64,000 nt of DNA from Rubrivivax sp. (GTDB lineage Bacteria > Pseudomonadota > Gammaproteobacteria > Burkholderiales > Burkholderiaceae_C). Below the pieces are notes generated by a model that was not told the origin of the DNA, ran no database searches, and saw only the letters and a list, made by a program, of their open reading frames with translations. Location of the stretch: the NCBI GenBank assembly GCA_026125665.1, contig JAHCKS010000002.1, positions 62,001 to 126,000 of the forward strand, read 5' to 3'. Made by a program: the position numbers and the translations under genes. Below, in pieces: positions 40,938-49,444 of the stretch. How positions within the stretch are numbered: the stretch's first letter is position 1; every line of letters starts with the position of its first letter.

Positions 40938-43217
40938 CTAGGCGGCCGTGGCCGGAGCCCCTGCCGGGGCCTTCGAGCCAGGATTGATGCGATGCGCAAG
41001 CCGGCGAGCCCAAAGAAGGCCCTCGTCAAGATCGAGGCAAAGGCTTGCGTAGGCTCTTCGCAGCAGGGAGTCTGGGAGCGCCCAGTCCCACTTCTCTCGC
41101 AGGAGATTACGGACATCAGCCAGCAACAGGTCAAACGGCGGCATGTCGTCGACAGCCGCATCGACGAGCGCATCCAGTACGTCTTCCGCCGAGCGCTCAC
41201 CCTTGTGGACCTCAACACCCGGACCGCTAGCTGCAGCAACGAAGCCACGGCGCATGAGGATGCACGCCAGTGCTTCGTTGCCGGCGTCGCCGAGCCAAGT
41301 CAGCAGGAGCACCTGCCGGCCCTGGTCCAGCAGGACCTCCTCGGCCAGGTGGCGGGAAGCGTAGTAGGTCCTGGCCTCGATCAGGAAGCGGGCGGCAACC
41401 TCGTCGAGATACGGAGGCGGTCTGTCCTGTGACTCCAGCAGTTCTCGCATCCGCTGCCGGACTCGCGTGTGTGTTCGGCCCGTTCCTCCAGAGAACAGCG
41501 GCGGAGTGCCCCCGCCGGACCGCACAACAAAGATCGTCTTGCGCTGATCGTCGACTTCCTCGACGAGCCACGTCTTGCCCGCAAACAGGATCCGCTGTCC
41601 AACGGCCAGCACCTGAGACACCGGAAGAGTGCCAAGCGGCCTTCCGCCGGCAACGATGCGAAACTCTTCTTCGGCGGCGAACGCTGCATAGAAGTCGTAG
41701 TGGTTGACGAGCTTCTCGCCCACCCTTCCATGCAAGAGCAGCCCGGACGACTCTTGCATGACAAGCTCATTCTGACCGAGCTGACGGATCAGGTCGGCAA
41801 ACGCTTCCTTGGAAAGGCCGGCGAATGGAGCTTCAGGGTGGCACAAGAGGCCATACAGCTGCCCTATGGTGGCGCCACCGTTCTGGGCGATGTGCGAGAG
41901 CACCTGCTGCACGAGCGTCGAGAGATGCTCGCCGCTGGCCCCCGGTGGCTCAAACCAGCCCTCGAGTAGTAGCGAGATCATCGCTGTCATCTGCAGCGTG
42001 CCAAGCCGCAGTTCGGTTGCGAGCGAGGCGCCTGGCCCGATAGCCTGCTCGATGCAGTATCCGCGAAGGACGGCCGGTTCGCCTTTACGCCGTCCGGACC
42101 TCCCCAGCCGCTGGCGAAGGCTCGCAACCGAAGGGGGCGGCCCAATCTGAGCCACGCTCTTGACCGCTCCGATGTCGATACCTAGCTCAAGCGAGTTCGT
42201 GCATATCGCGGAGGCCGGGTGCTCGCTCTGCTTCAGGGCCGCCTCGGTCTCGGAGCGGATCTCCTTGGACAGGCTGCCGTGATGTGGCCAGAACTCGTTG
42301 GGGACCTGCTGCTTCTTGGCCAGTTGGCCCAGCAAGTACGTGTACCGCTCAACTTCGCGGCGGGAATTCGGGAAGACCAGGTTGTTGGACCCGCGCAGGC
42401 TCTTGAAGAGGTGCGACGCGATGGCGGCGGGCGTGACGGGTTCGCGCTGGTCCTCTTCCTTGTCCCCATCGGACGCCTCCGCGCCGTCGTGCTCATCCTT
42501 GACAACCAAGGGCTCCTCGTAACCTTTGACCAGTACTTTCAACTCCGCCCCGCCAGTCTTCGACTCGACGATCGAGACTGTCTTCCCGTTGCCCGGACGA
42601 AGGAACTCTGCGGCGAGTCCCATGTCGCCCAGGGTCGCGGAGAGGCCAACGCGTGGCACGGCTCTCCCAAGGACCCGATCGATCCGGTGCATCAGCGCCT
42701 GCAGCTGTTTGCCGCGCTCAGCCCCGATGAACGCGTGCAGTTCATCAACGACAAAGAACGCTAGCCGCTCGAAGACGGCGGCCAATGATGTTCCACGCGT
42801 GCAGAGCATCGCCTCCAGCGACTCTGGCGTGATGAGCAGAACCCCGTGCCGCTTGCTTCTGAAGCGGGCCTTCGTCGATGAGGGGATGTCGCCGTGCCAG
42901 GGCCACACCGGAATCTCCAGCTGCTCACAGAGCCGATCGAGCCGGCCAAATTGATCGTTGATCAGCGCCTTGAGTGGACTGATGTACACGATCAGTCCCG
43001 ACGTGTCGGCACGTAGCAGGTAGGTCAGGGCAGGGAGGAACGCAGCCTCGGTCTTGCCCGTCGCCGTGGCGGCCGCGACGATGACGTCACGATCAGCATT
43101 GACGATCAGCGGGATCGCGGCTTCCTGCGCATCCCGCAGTGACTCCCATCCTTCAGCCCAGATGAAGCGCTGAATGCGCTCATCCAGAAGATGGAACGAC
43201 GAACTTTCCGTCGACAT
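40938..43217 (-). CDS. Lhr-like DEAH-type superfamily II helicase, 759 aa
   Basis: Motif I ATATGKTE (residues 50-57), motif Ia YISPLKALI, Walker B DELH (158-161), SATLGD, then TNSLELGIDIG and LGRSGRRKGEP in the second RecA domain. It is shorter than full Lhr (about 1500 aa) and of the size of the BrxHI helicase of type 2 BREX. A charged insertion (DGAEASDGDKEEDQREP) separates the RecA domains. It follows the BrxD-like gene by 18 bp, as BrxHI often pairs with BrxD. Confidence 0.87.
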   Translation of the reverse strand: MSTESSSFHLLDERIQRFIWAEGWESLRDAQEAAIPLIVNADRDVIVAAATATGKTEAAFLPALTYLLRADTSGLIVYISPLKALINDQFGRLDRLCEQLEIPVWPWHGDIPSSTKARFRSKRHGVLLITPESLEAMLCTRGTSLAAVFERLAFFVVDELHAFIGAERGKQLQALMHRIDRVLGRAVPRVGLSATLGDMGLAAEFLRPGNGKTVSIVESKTGGAELKVLVKGYEEPLVVKDEHDGAEASDGDKEEDQREPVTPAAIASHLFKSLRGSNNLVFPNSRREVERYTYLLGQLAKKQQVPNEFWPHHGSLSKEIRSETEAALKQSEHPASAICTNSLELGIDIGAVKSVAQIGPPPSVASLRQRLGRSGRRKGEPAVLRGYCIEQAIGPGASLATELRLGTLQMTAMISLLLEGWFEPPGASGEHLSTLVQQVLSHIAQNGGATIGQLYGLLCHPEAPFAGLSKEAFADLIRQLGQNELVMQESSGLLLHGRVGEKLVNHYDFYAAFAAEEEFRIVAGGRPLGTLPVSQVLAVGQRILFAGKTWLVEEVDDQRKTIFVVRSGGGTPPLFSGGTGRTHTRVRQRMRELLESQDRPPPYLDEVAARFLIEARTYYASRHLAEEVLLDQGRQVLLLTWLGDAGNEALACILMRRGFVAAASGPGVEVHKGERSAEDVLDALVDAAVDDMPPFDLLLADVRNLLREKWDWALPDSLLRRAYASLCLDLDEGLLWARRLAHRINPGSKAPAGAPATAA

Positions 43218-43235
43218 CTGTGCGCGCCCGGCTCG

Positions 43236-44540
43236 TCACAGCTTGAAGGAAGTGAACTCGTCACCTTCCTCGGCGCTTGCGACGTGGTCCGCCGCGCCGC
43301 CCGTGTCTGGCGAAACCTCGATGCCGCCCAGGAGCTCCTGCCAGGACGTTCCGGCGTTCTGCTCGAGCACGGCCAGCATATTGATGAAGGCGGTAATCGT
43401 CGTGCGGGGAGTGCGAAAGTAGGTGTCTCCGATACGCTTTGAGCAGTGCTCCATGAAGCTGAAGATGCCTTGATCCGGAAGAAGGAACCGGGACGGATCC
43501 CCGAAAGCATAGACGGCGCGAATCTTCTGCAAGAGGACATAGAAGTCCTCAGGCGTCAGGCTCGAAAGTCGAACCACCGGACCGGTGAAGTCGACCAGGT
43601 TGTTCGCTGCGAAGCTGTTGCCGGCGAGCCGACTTTGGAGGGCGGGATAGCTGTAGAGGCCGCGGCGGGTGTCGAGTAGGAACTCGGGTGTACCGCCGAG
43701 GACAAACCCGAGGCCGACTGCGGCCCCTTGAAGGGAGTCGTTCAGGATGCGCAGAATCTGCTCATAGTTCGCGCTGCGCGCCTGCGTATTGGCTAGCTTG
43801 TAGAGGTTGACGAGTTCGTCGAGGCACACGAGGAAGCCGGCGAAGCCGGCCAGCCGCACGAAGCGGGCAAACAGCTTCAGCTGGTCGTACACGGCGGCGT
43901 CGTCGACGATCGTGCGCACGCCGAGCGCCTGCTTGGCATCGGTCCTGGTTGTGAACTCGCCGCGCAACCAGCGAATGGCGTCGACCTTCAGTTGCTCGTT
44001 CCCGTCCTCGTGGCCACGGCAATAGGCTGCGATGACGTCGGCAAAGTCGTAACCGTTGACGAGCTCTGTCAGCTGGTTCAGCCTTTCACGCAACACGACC
44101 TCGGTCGGCTGCCGATTGACCTTCGCGTCTGCCTTCGCCGTTGCGATGAACTTCTCGACGACGCCAGCGAGCGCGCCTCCTTCCGGCTTCGCGCGCGTTG
44201 AGAGGCTGCGCATCAGTTCAGCGTAGAGCGACCTCGCCTGGCCGCCCGACGCATGCAGGCGCCTGTCCGGGTTGAGGTCGGCTGTGGCGACAGCCAACCT
44301 CTTCTCGAGCGCAACCGCGCGAACGAGGTTCAGGAAGAACGTCTTGCCAGCGCCGTACTCGCCGATGACAACGCGGAACGCGGACCCGCCGTCGCCTAGA
44401 CGATCTATGTCGGTCACAAGAGTCGCGATCTCGCGGGCGCGCCCGACCTGAATGAGGTGCTGCCCGGCGCGTGGCACGACACCGGCGCGGAGCGACTGGA
44501 TTACGGCGTCGCGGTCCCTGGGTCGGATGGCTGTGCTCAT
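43236..44540 (-). CDS. BrxD-like ATPase (DUF2791, BREX system ATP-binding domain), 434 aa
   Basis: P-loop GEYGAGKT at residues 60-67; Walker B-type FLVCLDELVNLY near residue 235; Asn/Arg-rich C-terminal part (RTPRTTITAFINMLAVL) matching the DUF2791 family, whose founding member is BREX type 2 BrxD. AAA-like/STAND-related fold. The start overlaps the TerB-like gene by ATGA, so the two are coupled. No PglX, PglZ or BrxC is nearby, so this is not a canonical BREX locus. Confidence 0.88.
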   Translation of the reverse strand: MSTAIRPRDRDAVIQSLRAGVVPRAGQHLIQVGRAREIATLVTDIDRLGDGGSAFRVVIGEYGAGKTFFLNLVRAVALEKRLAVATADLNPDRRLHASGGQARSLYAELMRSLSTRAKPEGGALAGVVEKFIATAKADAKVNRQPTEVVLRERLNQLTELVNGYDFADVIAAYCRGHEDGNEQLKVDAIRWLRGEFTTRTDAKQALGVRTIVDDAAVYDQLKLFARFVRLAGFAGFLVCLDELVNLYKLANTQARSANYEQILRILNDSLQGAAVGLGFVLGGTPEFLLDTRRGLYSYPALQSRLAGNSFAANNLVDFTGPVVRLSSLTPEDFYVLLQKIRAVYAFGDPSRFLLPDQGIFSFMEHCSKRIGDTYFRTPRTTITAFINMLAVLEQNAGTSWQELLGGIEVSPDTGGAADHVASAEEGDEFTSFKL

Positions 44541-46924
44541 GCTTCCAGCTTCTCGAGAAGTTCGGGGTTGACTGTTATCGGGTCCTCGCCCTCTGCGAAC
44601 GGGACGTCATGTTTGTTGTAGGCGGCCTCGTTGAGCGTCTCCATGGCACCACCCACCATCAGATCCAGGTCGGCGGCAGCGTCGCCGAGCTCTTCCCTTG
44701 TCCATTCCGGACGCGACAGCAGCAACCGAGCCAATGCACTGTGCGCTTCATCGAGGCCAAGCAGACTAGAAGGCGGCGTGTCCGGCTCGACTTCGGAGTC
44801 GACCTCAGGCAGTGCGAGAGCCGGCGGGTCTTCTTCCTTGAAGATGTTCGCCAACATGGCGGATACCGCCTCGGTGTCCTTCTGCAGGGCTGCAATGCGC
44901 GCGGGGTCCAGTCTGAAGCCGGCCGCCTCGACGTTTACGGCACCCATTGCAGCATCTGGCGCGGCCCCGGCCGCCACTGCGTGCACATCAGAGAACACCT
45001 TTCGGGGCTCGACGCCGAGCGCCTTGTAGACTTTCTCGAGCATTCTGACTTCGGTTGGCGAAGTCGCTCCATCAGACTGCGCCACCGTGGCCATGAAGGT
45101 AGCAATCGTCTCTCTCGCCGCGGAGTCGAGCGGCTCCAGCTTCTTCTTCAGCGCCGTGAGAGACGCTGGCGCCATCATCAGCAGCCGAAGATGAGCCAGT
45201 AGCCTGCGGATGTGGTCGGGTGTGAGATGGGTCCACGCCTGCACCTGCCGTCGTAGGTGACTCATCTCGTCTACGGTGAACTCGCCATCGGCTGCGGCTA
45301 CTGCGGAGGCCAGCTGAAGCGTCAATGCCGCCGCCTGGTACGCGGGTGTGGCGCGGCTGGTCATCTCGCCCGGCGGAACGGCGAACAGCACAACCTTCTC
45401 GTCCGGCTTCGGCAGCTTCGCGCCACCTAGAACATCCGGCTCGATTCCAATGTTGAGAGACTCTAGTGCGCGCGCCAGCGCCAGCGTCTTCTCCTTGGTC
45501 AGCGCTTTGGTGGCGTCCAGACTGGCGAGCAGCTGCTGGAAGGTCACGCAGACCATGCCACTGCCCATGCGTGCCTTGAGGGCAAGCAACACCTTCTGCG
45601 CGCCTTCGGGCCAAAGGGTGGCCGGTAGGTAGAGGAGCCCTTCAAGCGCGTACCGCGCCTCCGGGTTCCTGCCGACGAGTCGGCTGTACGACTCCAGGTC
45701 CTTTGTTGTCGCTTCCACGACGGCCTGAAGCTTCTTCACAGGCGCCGTCAGTACCGTGATGTCCGGCGTTTCGCCAAAGGTTAAGCGCAGCTCGTCGTAT
45801 CCGCGGAAGCCGGCCGAAGACGGACGGTGCACGTGCTTCAGCTTGGTCCTGTTCCTCGGCAGGACGATGCCGTCTCCGAAGACTTCCTGGTACTTGCGAA
45901 CGAAGAGCTTGTCGAACTCATCGCCGCAGCGTGTTGCCGGTGTGCGCAAGTAGGCTGCTGGGTCGAGCTTCGCCCAGGCGAGCGCGAGTTGGGCCGGCAC
46001 CGGCGCCTGGTCGACGGCGGCTTGGCCCAGCGCGACGCGAACGTACAGCGGCAGCTCGTCGGTCTTCGGAAAGGCCGGAACCGGCTTGAGGTATGCCTTC
46101 TCCGGATGTTCAGCCAGTGACACCCAGTCAAGGAGCGAGCTCGCGTACTTCAGAAAGGAGCCTGACTTGTGCCCGTAGATGTCCAGCAAGCGACGCAATT
46201 CGGTGGCGATGGTCGGCCAGTCTGCCTTCGCCGTGTCGTCCTTCGCAGCATCCAGGATGCCTCTGCGCTCCAACCCATAGAAGTAGAGGAAAACGTAGCC
46301 GATGTCTGCCGCAGGGTCACTGCGGCCGCTGACAAGCCAGTTCAGGTATGCGCGACGCGCCGTCGCCGGAATGTCGGAATAGCTCGGCCAGTACCCCATC
46401 TGGCGCTCGGTGTAGTCGCCGTGCGTCGCCACAGACTTCGATGGATCGATGAGACAGGGGTCGTTGGCACCTGTCGGTGTCGGCAGGGACGTCCCGAGGT
46501 AGACGAGCCCACCCGGAATCGTCAGGCCGGCCACGATGAAGGAGTCGCCCGCCGGAACCCACTTGGCTCTTCCGAAGCCAGTGGGCGCCGCGGGGATGCG
46601 AAAGGGCACCGCCGGCGTCGTGCCGTTCCTCACGACCACGGGCACCTCGTCGCGGACGACGGTCTTGGGCGCCGGGGCGCCTTCCCCTGAGGCTGGCCTC
46701 GCCCTAGCCCGACTCGTCATCGGCGAACCGGGAGGCGTCGCGGGCGCTGCTCTCCCCACCGGCGCATCCTTCGACCTCACGTAGAGATAGACGATGATGC
46801 CCAAGACTCCGAGTGTGCCCAACGCAAGCCATACCTCACGAGGTACAGATGCGATCAGTACCAGAAGCCCCAGAGCTGCGGCTCCGACGACCTTGCTAGA
46901 GGCCGGCGCCTTCTTCCTCGGCAC
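44537..46924 (-). CDS. TerB-N / TerB-C domain membrane protein, 795 aa
   Basis: GTG start with GGGAG 9 nt upstream. Two hydrophobic helices at residues 12-50 anchor the N-terminus. A TerB-N-like domain follows (WVPAGDSFIVAGLTIPGGLVYLG ... ERQMGYWPSYSDIPATARRAYLNWL), then a central TerB-like helical domain with two acidic DGEFTVDE/DGATSPTE metal-type motifs, and a TerB-C-like C-terminus. In comparative genomics TerB-N/TerB-C proteins were noted with DUF2791 ATPases and helicases (Anantharaman, Iyer and Aravind). First gene of the four-gene operon; probably the membrane-bound sensor or scaffold. Confidence 0.82.
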   Translation of the reverse strand: MPRKKAPASSKVVGAAALGLLVLIASVPREVWLALGTLGVLGIIVYLYVRSKDAPVGRAAPATPPGSPMTSRARARPASGEGAPAPKTVVRDEVPVVVRNGTTPAVPFRIPAAPTGFGRAKWVPAGDSFIVAGLTIPGGLVYLGTSLPTPTGANDPCLIDPSKSVATHGDYTERQMGYWPSYSDIPATARRAYLNWLVSGRSDPAADIGYVFLYFYGLERRGILDAAKDDTAKADWPTIATELRRLLDIYGHKSGSFLKYASSLLDWVSLAEHPEKAYLKPVPAFPKTDELPLYVRVALGQAAVDQAPVPAQLALAWAKLDPAAYLRTPATRCGDEFDKLFVRKYQEVFGDGIVLPRNRTKLKHVHRPSSAGFRGYDELRLTFGETPDITVLTAPVKKLQAVVEATTKDLESYSRLVGRNPEARYALEGLLYLPATLWPEGAQKVLLALKARMGSGMVCVTFQQLLASLDATKALTKEKTLALARALESLNIGIEPDVLGGAKLPKPDEKVVLFAVPPGEMTSRATPAYQAAALTLQLASAVAAADGEFTVDEMSHLRRQVQAWTHLTPDHIRRLLAHLRLLMMAPASLTALKKKLEPLDSAARETIATFMATVAQSDGATSPTEVRMLEKVYKALGVEPRKVFSDVHAVAAGAAPDAAMGAVNVEAAGFRLDPARIAALQKDTEAVSAMLANIFKEEDPPALALPEVDSEVEPDTPPSSLLGLDEAHSALARLLLSRPEWTREELGDAAADLDLMVGGAMETLNEAAYNKHDVPFAEGEDPITVNPELLEKLEA

Positions 46925-47454
46925 TCGTCTTCTCTCCCTTGCCTAGCTGCCTCGTCAGCGAGGTCAACCGCCTGCCCAGCCATCGATCGGTCCGGTCCCA
47001 GACATGAGGCGCCGATCAGCCGCGCGGCGGCCTTGGCTGCGGCCCATCAGTCATAGAGCCGCAGCTACTCCGGGCCATGTCGCTTTCAGCCCATACTGAC
47101 ATGTACCCGCGAGCCGCGAATATGTGGGCTAGGGGTTCTGCCTAGAGAGGGACGTGAAGTCCTCCGCAAGTTACCGGAGCTGGCTCGGGAAGAGAACCTT
47201 TCGACTGCTCCGCAGCGGTTGCTGCCGGTGACAGTTGGCGGGCGTACTCACGCTCATCACCATCAAGCCGCCGCTCGACGAATTCACCGGCACTTCCCGA
47301 ACGGCGGCTGCATGAGGTGCACCTACCCCCGGCCGCGGCAATGCGACTCACCCCGGGGCCCTATCCCCGCTCACGCGGGGCAACCAACGCGGCGACCAGA
47401 GAAGGCGCTCCAAGGCCACCGCTCAGGTGGGGCTCGGCCCCCTTTCTTTGGGGC
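46925..47454. other. 530-bp intergenic region before the TerB operon
   Basis: No gene is supported. It should contain the promoter of the TerB-BrxD-Lhr-nuclease operon (reading left) and the end of the IrrE operon. A lone CCCCGC-TCAC-GCGGGG hairpin is at 47365-47380. Confidence 0.5.
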
Positions 47455-48327
47455 CTACCGCCCGCCTAACGGCCTCCGCGGCACGTAGGAGCCCGACGAC
47501 GTGTACCGGCGGTTGCCGACACTTGGATCGAACTTCGCGTAGAGCATCGCTTCGGTAGCCAAGTAGATCAGCACCAGTGCCGTGTCCCCGGTCGACTGGA
47601 TGCACTGCTCCAGCACTTCGTACTCGCCGGCATCGTCGTTCGTGAACCAGACGTCGGCCGACTGCTTCCCCAGCCGCGCACACGCCTTGCCGTCCTGCAG
47701 CAGGTCGTAGGTGAAGGACTCCTCCTCCACGGCGTCTCGCAGCCACCAGCGTTTCGGTACATCGCTGGCGGCGACGTGCCAGCGCCGCCCAGCCTTGCCG
47801 TAGCAGGCCACGATCACCGGCAGCGTGCTGATGTTGACCAAGCGAATGGCGGTGGCGAGCCTGCTTGTGTCGAATGCTTTGGCGATCTCGTCGATCTCAG
47901 CGAAGCCCGGCCTCTTGGTGGCCGCTACAGCGGGGTTGAAGAGCGCGCTTGGCATCAACAGGTGGGAAGCGAACGTGTCGGCCTGCTTCTCGACGTCGCG
48001 GTTCGCCTGCAGGTTCTGATCGGGTTCGTCCACCCGGCAGCGGAACGAACGGCCGCGATGGAGCCTCCAGTGGCCGAGCTCGTGGGCTATCGAAAAGCGT
48101 TCCCGCCCACGGATCGAGTTCGGCCTGATGGTCGCGGTCGCTTGGTCCTTGTACCCAACCAACGTGGCCTCGCAGCCATCGAGGAGGTCGTAGACGACTT
48201 CGACCCCGGCGTCGTAGGCGATGGCGTCGACGTCGATCTCGTCGGGCGTGGTGATGCCCAGTTCGTCAATCAAGTCCTCGGCCTGCTTGCCTGGGGTCAC
48301 GCTACTTGCCGCTGTCGCCGGGCGCAT
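47455..48327 (-). CDS. ImmA/IrrE-family metallopeptidase, 290 aa
   Basis: Zinc protease motif HELGH at residues 82-86 and downstream Glu in VEKQADTFASHLLMP (E113), the classic ImmA/IrrE arrangement. ImmA/IrrE proteases cleave repressors or anti-sigma-type regulators when triggered by stress. A 150-residue C-terminal extension is beta-rich and could be a sensor (as in IrrE's GAF-like domain) but has no clear match. It overlaps the upstream small gene by 26 nt and ends the operon sigma-like / small protein / IrrE. Confidence 0.88.
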   Translation of the reverse strand: MRPATAASSVTPGKQAEDLIDELGITTPDEIDVDAIAYDAGVEVVYDLLDGCEATLVGYKDQATATIRPNSIRGRERFSIAHELGHWRLHRGRSFRCRVDEPDQNLQANRDVEKQADTFASHLLMPSALFNPAVAATKRPGFAEIDEIAKAFDTSRLATAIRLVNISTLPVIVACYGKAGRRWHVAASDVPKRWWLRDAVEEESFTYDLLQDGKACARLGKQSADVWFTNDDAGEYEVLEQCIQSTGDTALVLIYLATEAMLYAKFDPSVGNRRYTSSGSYVPRRPLGGR

Positions 48328-48706
48328 CTTTCTCCATTAGGTGCAGGAGTTGGTTGTAGGCCCGCAGCACGTCTTCATCCGACATCTCGCTGAGCTGCCT
48401 GGCGGCCATCGTGAATCTTGGGTCGTTTTGCGCCAACCGCAGGAATTCGCGGGCCTGCAATGCTGTTGCCGTCGCCGCGGGCGGTTCCGGGGGAGGCGAA
48501 CGCCGCCGTGCCTCGACAGCCGTCTTGGCTGCGGCAAGACGGCGCTTCCCGGCATCGGCAACGGCCTTCGCAAGCATGGCGCGGCCCTGCGCAAGCACCA
48601 GTGCCGGATCCTCTCCAGCAAGCACCTGCTCGTCCGTCATGCCGATCAGCTCGTCGGTCAAGGCGTCCAGCAGCGTGTCGGGCGCGACCTTCCTATGCGT
48701 CGTCAT
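48302..48706 (-). CDS. small protein of the sigma/IrrE module, 134 aa
   Basis: Helical, with a Pro-rich middle (RRRSPPPEPPAAT). The first helix region (LLDALTDELIGMTDEQVLAGED) and the second (AREFLRLAQNDPRFTMAARQLSEMSDEDVLRAYNQLLHL) are well charged. It overlaps both neighbours. Its position between a sigma-like factor and a protease makes it a good candidate for an anti-sigma-like inhibitor that IrrE could cleave; this is inference only. Confidence 0.65.
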   Translation of the reverse strand: MTTHRKVAPDTLLDALTDELIGMTDEQVLAGEDPALVLAQGRAMLAKAVADAGKRRLAAAKTAVEARRRSPPPEPPAATATALQAREFLRLAQNDPRFTMAARQLSEMSDEDVLRAYNQLLHLMEKDAPGDSGK

Positions 48707-49289
48707 CTTTGTCGCTCCAGTCTGGACGGAAATCGCGGATTCGGCGCAGGAAACGCTGCCGAACCGCCTCGAATCGTTTCTGGTCCCACCCGAGTTCTTT
48801 TGCCGCTTCGCCGCCGCGCAGGCCCATCGCCCAGGCCGTCGCCAGCAGCTGAATCTCCTCGTCCCCGGCGAAGGCCTTGTCCATCGCCGCGGCGGTTTCG
48901 AACACTGCGACCTGGGTAAGGAGATCTGCCACCGCCGTGCCAGCCACGGCAGGGGCCCCGCTCTCGCGCTCCAGTTTGTCGACGTGGTCGACTTCGTCCT
49001 GCTCGAATGGCGAAGCCTGGTCGCTCTCCCGCTCGTTCGAGGCGATGCTGTGCATCACCTTGGCGAGCATGGTCACGGGGTGCACCCCAACAAGGCACGT
49101 GCGCTCGCCGGCCAGCATCTTGGTCATGGCTTCTTGGAGCAGATCGTTCCAGGCCCAGCCAACCAGGCCGAGCGCTTTGACCGAAGCGATGGTCCGCAGC
49201 CGGGCCCAGTCGGCGCCGGTGAACGCATCCAACTCGGCCCGGATGTCGGCAGTCGTCTTGCGTAGGTTCGGCTCATGTTCGTCGGGCAT
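48693..49289 (-). CDS. sigma-70-like regulator, 198 aa
   Basis: The N-terminal helical half (DWARLRTIASVKALGLVGWAWNDLLQEAM, VTMLAKVMHSIASNERE) resembles sigma region 2, and the C-terminal AWAMGLRGGEAAKELGWDQKRFEAVRQRFLRRI resembles a region 4 helix-turn-helix. Size matches ECF-type sigma factors, but the similarity is weak and other regulators are possible. The ATG at 49289 has GGAGGAG 9 nt upstream. It is divergent from the CBASS genes, and the promoter-like motif lies 20 nt before its start. Confidence 0.6.
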   Translation of the reverse strand: MPDEHEPNLRKTTADIRAELDAFTGADWARLRTIASVKALGLVGWAWNDLLQEAMTKMLAGERTCLVGVHPVTMLAKVMHSIASNERESDQASPFEQDEVDHVDKLERESGAPAVAGTAVADLLTQVAVFETAAAMDKAFAGDEEIQLLATAWAMGLRGGEAAKELGWDQKRFEAVRQRFLRRIRDFRPDWSDKDDDA

Positions 49290-49309
49290 CGACAGCAGCT
49301 CCTCCCCTA

Positions 49310-49392
49310 AGACTGGCGAGCCAGCCATGCCGGACGCACCGGCACGAACATCTTCTCGCTGGCCGCGTACAACGTGCGCGCCTCGCCAGTCT
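49310..49392. promoter_or_regulatory. mirrored 11-bp promoter-like motifs between sigma/IrrE and CBASS operons
   Basis: CTCGCCAGTCT occurs at 49382-49392 on the plus strand (followed by ATAGG, 52 nt before the CBASS ATG). The same sequence on the minus strand occupies 49310-49320 (followed by TAGGGG, 20 nt before the sigma-like ATG). The match is perfect over 11 bp and the two copies face away from each other, as promoter elements of two divergent units read by one factor would. Autoregulation plus CBASS control by the sigma-like protein is the obvious hypothesis. Confidence 0.6.
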
Positions 49393-49444
49393 ATAGGCCC
49401 GAACGGCCGGGACTGCCCTGACCTATTGCCATACGAGGAACCTG

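Noticed and set aside
37531-46924. A canonical BREX system
   Set aside because: BrxD-like and Lhr-like proteins are present, but PglX methylase, PglZ phosphatase, BrxC/PglY and BrxL are all absent.
47361-47385. CTATCCCCGCTCACGCGGGG, resembling part of a type I-E CRISPR repeat
   Set aside because: Only one copy exists, no spacers or cas genes are nearby, and a GC hairpin of this kind is common here. Possibly a relic, but unsupported.
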